A stretch of 64,000 nt of DNA, taken from contig NW_025062479.1 in NCBI RefSeq assembly GCF_000002995.4, positions 1,127,221 to 1,191,220 on the forward strand, written 5' to 3'. Shown piece after piece: positions 27,801-38,724 of the stretch. The notes below the pieces were generated by a model. That model was not told the DNA's origin. It ran no database searches and saw only the letters and a list, made by a program, of their open reading frames with translations. A program made the translations under genes and the position numbers. The stretch is from Brugia malayi (lineage: Eukaryota; Nematoda; Chromadorea; Rhabditida; Onchocercidae). The number at the start of each line of letters is the position of its first letter. Position 1 is the first letter of the stretch.

Positions 27801-30800
27801 CATCTTCATTTCCTATTTTCCTTTTTATTTTAGCCTGGAAAATATGCCGCTGATTTGCCACATAAAACGGATTTTAATATCAATAAATTGACACGGAAAC
27901 AAATTGCAGAACTAATTAATGAATATGCTTATGCTGCAAGCTATGCTCAGCAATGTGGTTTGTTTTCATTTCTTTCAGACCAATAAAAATTTGCTTCATT
28001 TTTCTGTTCCGGAAAATGTTGCTGATGAATTTCATTTGCTTCCAAAATAAAATTCCACAATGAATTGATTAGTTATCATCAATTTGATTGAATATCATAT
28101 CACTTACCTGATAACATGTAATTAATATGTTACAACAGTATAGGTATTTCTAGCTATTATTTTAATATCAAATTAAACTGATTTTCATATTAAGTTTTTG
28201 ATTTTCTCAAATATTACGCTATATCAGATCTTAATATTAAACTAATAATATTGTCTTATCTATCACAAAATACTTCTTTTTTTCTTTTTTTTTTTAAAAA
28301 AAAATTGTAAATAATTGAATTTTCTTTTGTTAGCAATAACTTAAATTGTAGTAATTACTTCTACTGTAAGCGCATTAATATGGCAAAATTTTTGCTGATA
28401 AAATTTGATTAATTAAGGTTTCAATGGTGTGGAAATTTCATGCACTTATTTCTTTGCTCTTGGTCAACTTATCACAAGCAGTGATAATATTCGTAACGAT
28501 GAATTTGGTGGCAAATTGGAAAATCGTGCTAAAATTTTATTCAAAATTATTCAAGCTATACGGTATCAATTTTCTAAAAAATTTTTTCATTTAGTAATTT
28601 ATAAATTTTTTCCTAATTATTTTTTTTTAACAATAAATTTATCAAAATTTTACAAATTTTTTGCTTTTATGGTATTAATCATATGCGAATGATTATTTTA
28701 AAGTATTCTCAAAATTCATTTAAGCTTGAATTTTCTTTTTTTTTTTTCAATTAACACTCAAAAGGAGAAATTCAAATTGACACATATTATTAGCATATTA
28801 GATTACATGTATATTACAAGTATATTTTTTCCGCCAATTTTTTTTTTTTCCTTTTTTCAAGAATGAAAATCTGTAAGCCAAGCCGTTTTGTAATTGGCCT
28901 GAAATTATTCTGTGGCAATTTTGAGCCTGATTACAACAATGATGCATTTGGTGAATTTGTTCATAACGTTGAGGTTAGCATATTTTCTTTTTGTTATTAT
29001 CATTTAAATTTTTTACATAATTATCAAAAAAAGTTTGTTAATATTTTCAAAGCTATAATAAAATAAATAATGCAAATAAAAAAAAATTTTTTAAAAATTT
29101 TTTATTTGCAAAAATTATTTCAGCAAGTTGTATAATTCATTTCTTAAGTTTAAACTCTAACACTTTTTACTTTCATCTAATTTTTGCTTTGCGCTAAACA
29201 AATAGGATCAAAAGGCGTTGATAAATTAGTAACTAATTATTTCACTTCCCATATCATTTCTTATTTTTTTTTTTTCAATAGTTTAATCAAAATGTCAAAT
29301 TCTTGTTTATTCTGCAGAAACAAACTGAAGCTGTTTATATTAGTTGATGAGCAGTTTATAATGGATTCAGTAAATTAATAAATTATTTGATGAGACAAAT
29401 GCGCCACGTATAAAATTGTTAACGGATTATTTACATTTGACAGATTATCTGAAAAAGTTAAATTAGTTGCACCATCTCGATTCCTTCTTCTAGATTTTCA
29501 AAAAAGAAAAAAAAAAGTTGCACAAATTCCATATTATCATATTCTATTTCTTTTTTTTTTCTATTAATTTTTTGAATTCTTAGTGAAAATCAAATTTTAA
29601 TGATTACACAATGATTAATCATTTTAGTTCATTAGCTGAAATTCATCGTTTGCTATTTGCTCAATTCATTTTTCACTATCAAAACTAAATGCTACAAAAA
29701 AGGAAAATAAGTAAATAAATAAATAAAAATAATAAAAAAAAATTAAAAAAAGCATATAAAAAAATAATAAAAAAGAAAAATATTTTCACAATTCATTCAA
29801 CAATGTAGCTAATTTGCAGTTAGTGATTTTTTTTTCTAATTTCAAATCGTATAATGAATTTATTTTCTTCACTATCGAAATTAAATACCAGGAAATTGTA
29901 TCTTCCTTATCACTAATTAGCTTTTTTGCAATACACTTATCTTTCTCTTTGTTCTTTTTTTTTTTTTTTTCTACAAGAAAAGTATTTAATATCATTTCAT
30001 ATTTCAAAAATTTCTCAATTTACTCTTACTTCCATTTATTCATTTATTTACTTTTTTTTTTTACAGAAAACTGGTTTTGATTATATAGCTATAACTGGTG
30101 GACATTATGATTTAATCAAAGATCTAAAACGTGGGGATGATCCGAAAAAGTGTGAATATTTTTATCAAAAATTTGTACTTACAGTATGTTTTTTTTTTAT
30201 TCTCATTTACTTAATGCTCTTTTTTTTTTTTTTTTTTTGAAAAAATAATTTGTAATTAACACCTCGAAGTATTGGCATATTTAGTTTTCAACTTTTTTTT
30301 TTTTAGTTAATCGTACAATTTGCCCATTTAATGAACCCATTTAACTGAATTTATTTCTAAATTGGATGTTTCATTTTGAATTTAAATTCTGAATTCACGA
30401 ATTGAATTTCTCATATGCATAAAAAATTCCTTCAGATGCGAAAACATTTGACGCGAACAAAATTGTTTATGAATGGCGGATTTGTAACACTTGCGCAAAT
30501 GCTTGCTGCAATTCGTAACGGTTGGGCAGCAGGTATTTCACTTGCAAGACCTGTAGCTGCTGAGCCAGGTGATATCAAGTATTTATTCTTAAATAACCTT
30601 TTTATTATAAATGACTAAATATTGGTAAGAGGTTTATAATTTAAATTTAAAATCTAAAAATTTTATTCATAAATTAATTTACAATTTACTTTCATCCAGA
30701 ATTATGAAAAAGAAGATAGATTGAATGGAAAATTTTTTAGATGTAAACAAATCAAAATTGCAATCATTTATTTTTAATAATTGAAATGTTGGAAAAGTGA

Positions 30801-33580
30801 AAAGATTACTTTTTTTTTTAATAGTTGAAATTAAAGATCTACCGAAAAGATTATTTGCTGGAGAGGTGAAAAGTGCAACAAAATCATTATTTGAACCAAT
30901 GGATTATTCCGTTGAGTATGCTTCATCTTTTTTTTTTTCGACCAATTTTTTTAAATTTATTTTCATTACTTCTGAATATTAAAAAATGAATGAACAGATT
31001 TGGCTAAATTATCAAAAACTTTTTTTTTGGTTTAAAAAAAAAAAGAAAAAGAAATGATTTGGGATGTTTTCAATACAAATATTGCGGTAAATTCTGGAAA
31101 CCGTATAATTGATGCTAAAAAAAAAGTTTCTACAAAAATAACATTGAAATAAAATGAAATAGGAATAAATATTTAAAATGTATTTAAGAATTAAGCTAAA
31201 AAATATGATAAAACAGTGTTATATTATATTAGGCTAATTTTTCAGGATAAAATTTGCTGGATCACAACTTTGGCAGCATGGTTATTTGCTAACTGTAATG
31301 GATGCATCAAATCCTGATCATATTGAACAATTTAAGAAAGATTTGCATTTGCATGAAAAGCAAAAATTAGCTGATGATGATGAATTAATTATCGGTTATC
31401 CGAAAACAATTGTACATCCGGAATTGCTAGATGAAGATATGCTTAAACGAATTCAACAACTATCAAAAAGTACAGAATCTACTAATGCTATGATATTAGA
31501 TGAAGAACCAGTAGAAAATGAACCAATCACAAGAATGGATGATACGGAAAATGTAATGATAGAGGAGGAAACACATCATGTAATGAAGAAACAACTCGAT
31601 TATGGAGCATCAGGTGATTTACAGGAAAATATGGTTGAAGATTCGATTCATACGGTGGTGAAACGACATGAAAATTCGGATGATATTGGTATGGATATTA
31701 TTGAGGAAACAATTGAAAAAGTGATTCTAACTAAATCAGACTTCTCGGAACCATCTCAATCAGAACTAGTTGAATCATCAGTACTGCAAGATGCACAACC
31801 GGATGATATCACTAGAAATGATAATGATTTTTTGAATACTACTGCTGAAACACAAGATGATAGCTTTAATGATATGAAAACTGTTCTTGAAAAGCCATTC
31901 ACAGAAGGTTTAAAACTTAGAGATGAAATGGTTAACAATGTCAACGAAGGATTGCATAAAGAAAATGAAGAAAGGAATGCAATAGCAGTAGATAATGTGG
32001 AAGAGCAACACGAGATAACTTTACCTTCTAATGAACAACAATCAGAAGCGAAAGAAACAGCAGTAGAAGTTATCTCAGGTTTATCAGATGATGATAAACC
32101 GATTATTTCTGGAATTGTTGAGGAAGTTAGAGATACTAATGATGATGATGCAATGAAATCCATGGAAGAGAATGCCGGAAATGAAAGTGCAGAAAATCCA
32201 ATTACTGAAAATGAGAAGTATTTGATGAAAGATAAAGAACCTTCTGTTGAAGGTGAGAGTTGCGTCATCGATGAAAATGTTGTAGAAGAGGTAATGCATA
32301 AGGAAATATATAATATTTCAGCCGAAATGACAACATCATTTATGGGTGATTCAATGGCGCATCAAATTGAACATTCATCTGAAAAAGATAACGAACAATT
32401 TGCGAATGCTTCAGAGTTTCATGATAATACCGAAGGATATCATGAAATAAGACGAAGTAATGAGAAAGATAAGCAGGATTATTTACAAGATCATTTTGAA
32501 AACGATGTCATAGGAAGTCATACTTCTGAAGGTGTAACGGAAGCTTATATTCCGAAAGATATAACTGAAGATCATATTTCAGAAGGTATAGAAGAAGATT
32601 TTTTAGAAAAAACTAATGGAACTGATATGACAAAAGGCTTAACTGATAATCATTTTCATGAAAATTTAGACAATGGTATAAACAATGATTCACGATCAGA
32701 AGCAATTATAAGAAAAGATGTGACAGTTGATGATGACAAATATCCTCTAGCTAAAGATTTTAACGATCAACATATAGAAGGTTTCATAGAAGGTAGAATT
32801 AATCAAGCAGGATGGAATGAATTGTCAAATGAAGCAAACCATTATAAAGTATCATCACCAACATATTCAACATTATTTGGTTCAACATTAATGGGCGGAA
32901 ATGGAGAGTCTGTTGTATATGAAGAATACTATGATAAACATTCAGTTCCTGGACAATCACCTGATGAAACTTATCAAAGTGAAATTTATGGAATTCCTAT
33001 TGATGAAGCAAAAGATTCAAAAAATGATGAGAATTTATTGAGTGAAAAAGTTGACATAAATCAGGTAGGAACGAAATTTGATTTTGACAAATCTGGAATA
33101 GATAATAGTACAACAACTCATAGACATGGATTAACTGGATTTATTTCATCAGCTATACCAGATTCTGTACAAAGTTTGATCTCATCAACAAGAAATAAAT
33201 TTGGTGAGATGCTCAGTGAAGATGATGGAAAACATGAACCGGATTTGCAATTTACAATGAAGACGGAAGAAATGATAGGAGATGATGGACGTAGATATGA
33301 GGTTCATACCGAGAGTTACAGCATTTCTAGTGGAAATGATAGGTTATCATCAGATTTCGGCGATACTAAAGAATTTTTAGCCGGTGATGCTGATAAATTT
33401 AAGAGTCATGATGATAATTTAACTGGTGGATCTATTGATACTCATCATTCTACCGAAACTAATATCACCACTATTACAACAGTGACAAATCAAGGTGATA
33501 AGGACACCAAAAAACATCAAGATGGACTGTTTGGAGACAAAAAAAGTACCGATGATCTTGATTTTGAATTCATTCATTAA
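24897..33580 (+). CDS. Old Yellow Enzyme-family flavin oxidoreductase with long acidic C-terminal tail
   Basis: Ten exons, all phase-compatible: 24897-25067, 26375-26503, 27306-27437, 27834-27957, 28418-28562, 28862-28973, 30067-30183, 30436-30568, 30825-30915 and 31246-33580, giving 1,162 residues. Residues ~35-400 are an FMN-binding OYE barrel (NADH:flavin oxidoreductase family): APNRMMKSAMSE (45-56), GGFGTIVTG, AQLFHPGKYAADLP (around 140-152), GFNGVEI (186-192), RNDEFGGKLENR (211-222), DYIAITGGHYD, MNGGFVT (322-328) and ISLARPVAAEP (344-354, with the FMN-phosphate Arg at 348). The usual HxxH/N pair after GVEI is replaced by S193 and Y196, so normal ene-reductase chemistry is doubtful. Residues ~400-1162, almost all from exon 10, are acidic, low-complexity and without a recognised domain. 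The start is the first ATG after a poly-A stretch. A possible poly-A signal lies at 33725-33730. Intron 1 is 1.3 kb. Substrate is unknown. Confidence 0.9.
32525..32700 (+). repeat. Degenerate internal protein repeat in the acidic tail
   Basis: Within exon 10 the tail repeats a loose motif of about 9-12 residues, seen as EGVTEAYIPKD, ITEDHISEG, IEEDFLEKT, MTKGLTDNHFHEN. Units share an acidic-hydrophobic-Thr/Glu core and may derive from local duplication. The repeat is weak at DNA level. Confidence 0.4.
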
Positions 33581-34524
33581 ACTTTTTTTTTATCAAAAAA
33601 ATGCATAAATCGAAAGAAAAATTGACGTAAATCAAGCAAAAAAGAACTGAAAAAAAAAAAAAAAAACAATATCAAATTTCGTAAATGACTTGAAAAAGAA
33701 AAAGGAACTGCAGTTTTTAAATTCAATAAAATACAACGCTAATATTTACATGGAAATATACCACTGATTGTATATTTTAATTAAAACTAATTTGCTTTAT
33801 TTATTTAATGTTTTTGCTAAGAAATAAATTTTTTTTTCTTTTTAAAATAAAAAGAAATACAAATAAGCGCAATAAATTATTCAGTAAACAATTAAGGATT
33901 AGACGCAACATTATACAAAGAGATATATTCTGTCAAACAAAAATATGTAATAATTTATTCTTCTTCAGCTTTTATTTGTTTATTCTTTTCTTTCTTTCTT
34001 TCTTCTCTGTTTTTTTCTTTAAATTGACCATCTTTAAATTTTACTGTATATCATAATATCAATATTCCATATTATAGTAGTATATTATTAGTATTATTGA
34101 ATCTGATATTTTAATTATCACCATTCACTCTCTTTTTTCCGGCTTCTTCCGTTTTTTTATTGTTTAATCAAATTAGCTTCATTATCTTTTCTTTATGCTG
34201 TTTAGCAAAATTTGTAGCTTCTTCTTTTCATATTTCCTAATTATGTTAAAAAAAGCACTTTATTTTGAGTTTCATTTATATTTTCACAGATTTTCATGAT
34301 TTTCATTCAGAAATTCTCAGACCATTAAGAGAGAAAAACAAAAAAAAAAAAAACAGAAAACCGGAATTAATATGGATAATATACTTTTTCAAATCAGGAA
34401 TGATGCAATCTATGGCTACCATACGGCTTCATTAATTTCTTCCTAGTGATGTATACCTTTGCTTGCTTGAGCTTGATGTCATCTAGCAAATATACATTGT
34501 CAACATATTCAAAACTGAACAGCG
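33581..34524. other. 3' flank of the flavoenzyme gene, no further gene seen
   Basis: AT-rich sequence with an AATAAA at 33725-33730 about 145 bases after the stop codon, a plausible polyadenylation signal. Nothing else is supported. Confidence 0.5.
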
Positions 34525-34589
34525 CATTCAGTATCAGAGATGAGCGCAGTTGACAGAATTCAATATCAGAGATAAGCGCAGTTTGACAG
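34525..34589. repeat. Tandem duplicate of a 32-33 bp unit
   Basis: Two adjacent imperfect copies, 34525-34556 and 34557-34589, share the core ATCAGAGATRAGCGCAGTT followed by TGACAG. They differ at a few positions and by one inserted T. The unit is richer in G and C than its surroundings and ends 10 bases before a candidate start codon at 34600. It could be a regulatory duplication or a chance tandem copy. Confidence 0.8.
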
Positions 34590-34599
34590 CATTAACAAA

Positions 34600-34713
34600 A
34601 TGATGCGAACTATACGAAACGACATGAATAAAAGGTAAATTTCAAAATGGTATTTTTCAGTAGTGGCTGTAACAATGAAATAATTGCAGTAACTTTCATA
34701 TGGACAATTTCAG
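34600..34713 (+). CDS. Candidate first two exons of a very small spliced gene
   Basis: ATG at 34600 opens an 11-codon exon ending AAAG|GTAAAT at 34634. After a 26-base intron with TATTTTTCAG, a second exon runs 34661-34713 and ends TCAG|GTAAGTG. Phase is kept across the intron and the peptide reads MMRTIRNDMNKSSGCNNEII then AVTFIWTIS. An intron of 26 bases would be unusually short, and 3' exons are uncertain: acceptors at 36271-36273 (a 16-codon terminal exon ending at 36323) and near 37700 both fit the phase, so such matches come cheaply here. The splice-site quality and GC-richer context make it worth recording, but no homology is recognised. Confidence 0.18.
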
Positions 34714-37666
34714 GTAAGTGATAATTAATCAGTAAGGTAATCTAACATAATTTACAACATTTTAAGGAAATCCATATACGAATTCTAGTAAAATTTTTGT
34801 GATATTATTGAGTAGCTTTTTCAAAAATTTCTAATTTTTAGATAGATTTAAGACAAATTTTAATTTTTAATTTATTTAAAAAATTTTCACTTTTTTTTTA
34901 AAACCTTTAACCTAAGTCTTTATGTAGGTAATAATATGTTTATTAATAATTAAAGCGTTAAATTTATCATAGAATTTCAAATTTTTAATTTAGAAGAAGT
35001 TTATTTTTTATTTTTTCAATAGTCAAATATTACATTCCGGTACTTTTAATAATCATCATTGATAATGGTGATAAAAAGCAATGTGATACAGAATTTTTTT
35101 CTTTGTTGGATAATATTTTTTGCCCATTAGTTGATATTTTATTTGAAGCAAAATTTAAGTCGGCTTAATTTATTCTTTTTTTTTCTTCTTTCTTCCTTCT
35201 TCCTTTTTTTTGAATAATGTTTAATTATACAGAGTGTGCAGAAATAATCAATCTACCTTGGGAAAAAAAGAAGAAATTTGATTTCAATAATTTTTCTTTC
35301 TGACATGACAGTAAGATAGTAAAAAATTAGTATTTGAAAATATCAAAATTATTTCATCGACTAGAAAAAAAAAAGAATGAAATCAGTATTGGTAAATATT
35401 ATTAAAAAATATTAAAATTAATGCTAATATTAAATTTTACTAATATTGATTAATTTTTTACCATTTTACAAATATTTATTGTCAAAATTATGCCTAATTT
35501 TTCATACTTAATTTTAAAAACAAATATATTATCTGATTTCTTTCTTTCTTTTTTTTCCTCATTAATAAAATAAAATAAATCTTATTTCTTAAACAATAGT
35601 CAAATTATACGGCAATATACAATCGATTTATTATTTGAAATAACAATATTATATTTTTAGCAATTACATATCATTTTCCAACCACAAATGACTCAAAATT
35701 ATCTCAAATTTTTTTGCCACTCTGTATTAATTTGCAAATTCATGCAAATAACATGCATCATTATTATATTCTCTCATATATAATTATTATTTATTATTTT
35801 TTTTTGCATAGTGATAGAAATGCTACTAAACAAAATATTTGCTCCGTACTTTCTCTTTTGTTTTATTGCTTATACAAAATTATTTTCTTTCCTTATATAT
35901 TTGCATATGTCATTTTAATAGAAGTATTATTTAAAAGAAATAAAATTTAAAGTAGTTGATCCAAATATAGAAAAAAAAAAAGAGTTAAATTAACTATTCC
36001 TCTCTTTCATCTTTTCATATTTCTATTATTTATATTATGTTCAAAAAAAATCTATGCCAAACGAGGATTAATAACAAAATAACAAAAAAACAAAAAAACC
36101 GAACAAAAACAAACAAAAAATGATTTTAAAATAACACTGATAATATATGAGTCAACTGATCATTGCTTTTGTAATTTTTTTTTCTTCAAAATTTTATTTT
36201 ATCAGTATATTTTCATCATTGTAATTTATATTATAATGATGTCATCAAACATTAACCAACTGGTTGTTTACAGATGACAGTTTTAATGCCTTGAATAATG
36301 AGATTTCAAATTTCCAAATTTGAAATTAGTTTAGAAATTGTTTTAAAACATCAAATATTACTATGTGAAATGCTTTTAAAACTTTAAACTAAAGATCGAT
36401 GAACAATAAAATAATGATGCTTGATGATGAAGTTTCCAAATGTCATACAATAAATTCAAATTTCATGAAACATCTTAACAATCTGATTAAAAATGTTTGA
36501 TTCAAAAAATTTATTGCCTAAGATATTTTTTGCTTTCGTAAAATTTCAAAGTTATTTGCGAAATTAATGAAATGAATGAGAATCAAATAATGAAATATCC
36601 TAGTTTGTTCTATTTCGTTTTGTTTCTGAAACTATTTGCATTATATTTTATCGTTTTCTTTTATCAAAATACTCTGATTGATGGGTCAGTTTTAAAAGCT
36701 GGTAGTTGTGAACAGATGGAATTAAATTCGTTCTTATGCTGACTTAAAATTTATTTTAGAGCATATTTTGATGGATGTTTCTTTTGCTTTGTTTCTTGAT
36801 GATAGCACTTAGCTTGTTATTTTCATTTCAAATGTTGTTTTCGCATAAAAATTTCTCTTAAATATGTAATAAATTATGCTTCAGATAATAAATTTTATTG
36901 CAATTTATGCCAATCTAAGAGTTCATTTTTGAAAATTATCATTCACGTTTACAATACTCAAAAGTGTACGTGTACATGTATTCACGTACAAAATTTTATC
37001 ATAATTTTATGCTTACTTTTTAAGCTGCTATTACACTGAATGCAAAATAAAACACACAACTACTGTTACATATATGAAAATTAAGATAAATGCAAATGCA
37101 TTTTTGATATGCAAAACATTTTTAACGGAAGAAAACTTATTTATAATAAATATTACATCGCAAGTAATCAAACTCGCTGAATGTTTAAATATTAATGAAA
37201 TTAAGAAATTAGTATAATTTATTAGTTTAATGAAATTGCAATAAGGTTTTATTAAAGGCTAATAACAACAAAGATCCATTCCTGCATTTATACAAAAAGT
37301 TTGAGTTAGTCATTTTTTTTTTCTAATCTAATTAACATTTATTATTTCAAAATTTCACTGAAACAATTGCTATGAATTGCTAAAATACATGCAATCTCTT
37401 TGGCTTTTTCTAATTAACAATTGTTAGTTCTATTTGAATGCATTTTACATTCGAATAGAGCAAAACAAACTATTCAAATTTGTTTACTTGAAATAATGAA
37501 ATTATATATACATATATATGTATGTGGAAATTTTAAAAATGAAATTTTAATTTAATCAACAAAAGTTACAATATTACGAATGAATCCATTTTGCTTGCTA
37601 GTATAGCACAAATTTATTCATTTTCACGTCTCATTAAAAAAAATTGTAATCAAATTTCAATGTTTA

Positions 37667-37700
<34 letters not shown>

Positions 37701-38724
37701 AGAACCTTTTCTTTTAAGTTTTAAAGATTTCGAATTCAAAATTTTATTATTAAACTAAAACAATTTTATTTATTGCATAATCTTTTATTCACCTTCATAA
37801 ACTTTCCTTTGCTATACTAATAAGCAAAATTTCGTCCTTTATTAATGAAAATCATATACAAAATTTATAATATATCCATTAAACATTCATCACTTCTTTT
37901 TTTTTTTTCTTTTCACTATAAATTTACAATGCAAATGAGAAATACTTTGTAAAAAATAGAAAATGAAAGTTTCCTTTTTTTTTTTTTTTTGCTATTGGTG
38001 ACGCAGGTTTCAATGATTTAAATTTGAAATATAAATAAATGATAATGGAATTTGAATAGAAATTTATCTGATGCAATATTTATCAATCTATTGCTTCGTC
38101 ATATTTGTCTGATTAATTTTATCGCATCGTACTTTCTTCAATTTGCCACTTCTGATCTATGTGACTGTCGTACTTCTTTAAATCAAAATTAATTAAGCAT
38201 TACTATTGTAAAAAATATAAGTCAAATTATAATTGTTAGTGATCAAATTGTGAAAATATTATAAAATTACAAAGCAAAATAATTTTAGAGCAAAAAAAAA
38301 GTTCAGCGATAGAGTCAATCTTTCATTTCAGGTATTCCTCATAACTAAAAGATTATTCTGTCATCGTTTATTGAAGAATTAGCATGGAAATTTCAGTTGA
38401 TAATTTAAAAATAGAATATATTGAAAAAAGAAAAAGATGAAAGTTATTCAAAGCCTAATTATCAATTAAAGCTGATTATGATCATTTAATACTGATAAAT
38501 AAGATGATTATTTTGATTCAACGAGAGAAAATATTTTGATTGTCATTTTATTTAGTAAATATTCATTTGTTAAAACAAGGCGATTAATTCATTTAATGCG
38601 TTTTTGTAAAAAATGATAATTTAAGTTTGAATTTATCTAATTTTTAAATACACTGAATAAGCATATTTCGAGAAGAGAAATTTGATGAAAAAAAGAAAAA
38701 AATATTTATATGGATGTATCTTAC
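34714..38724. other. Intergenic or intronic AT-rich DNA
   Basis: About 4 kb with no supportable exon. I searched the minus strand here for the lysine-rich C-terminus expected after the cysteinyl-tRNA synthetase fragment and found nothing recognisable. A long T tract lies near 37676-37700. Confidence 0.5.

Noticed and set aside
31756..32268. Minus-strand 170-residue serine-rich ORF and an overlapping 71-residue ORF
   Set aside because: Both are antisense shadows of the acidic-tail exon of the flavoenzyme gene; the plus frame is continuous with nine homologous exons.
36274..36323. Possible third exon of the 34.6 kb candidate micro-gene
   Set aside because: Phase fits and the acceptor is good, but another acceptor near 37700 fits equally well, so neither can be chosen.
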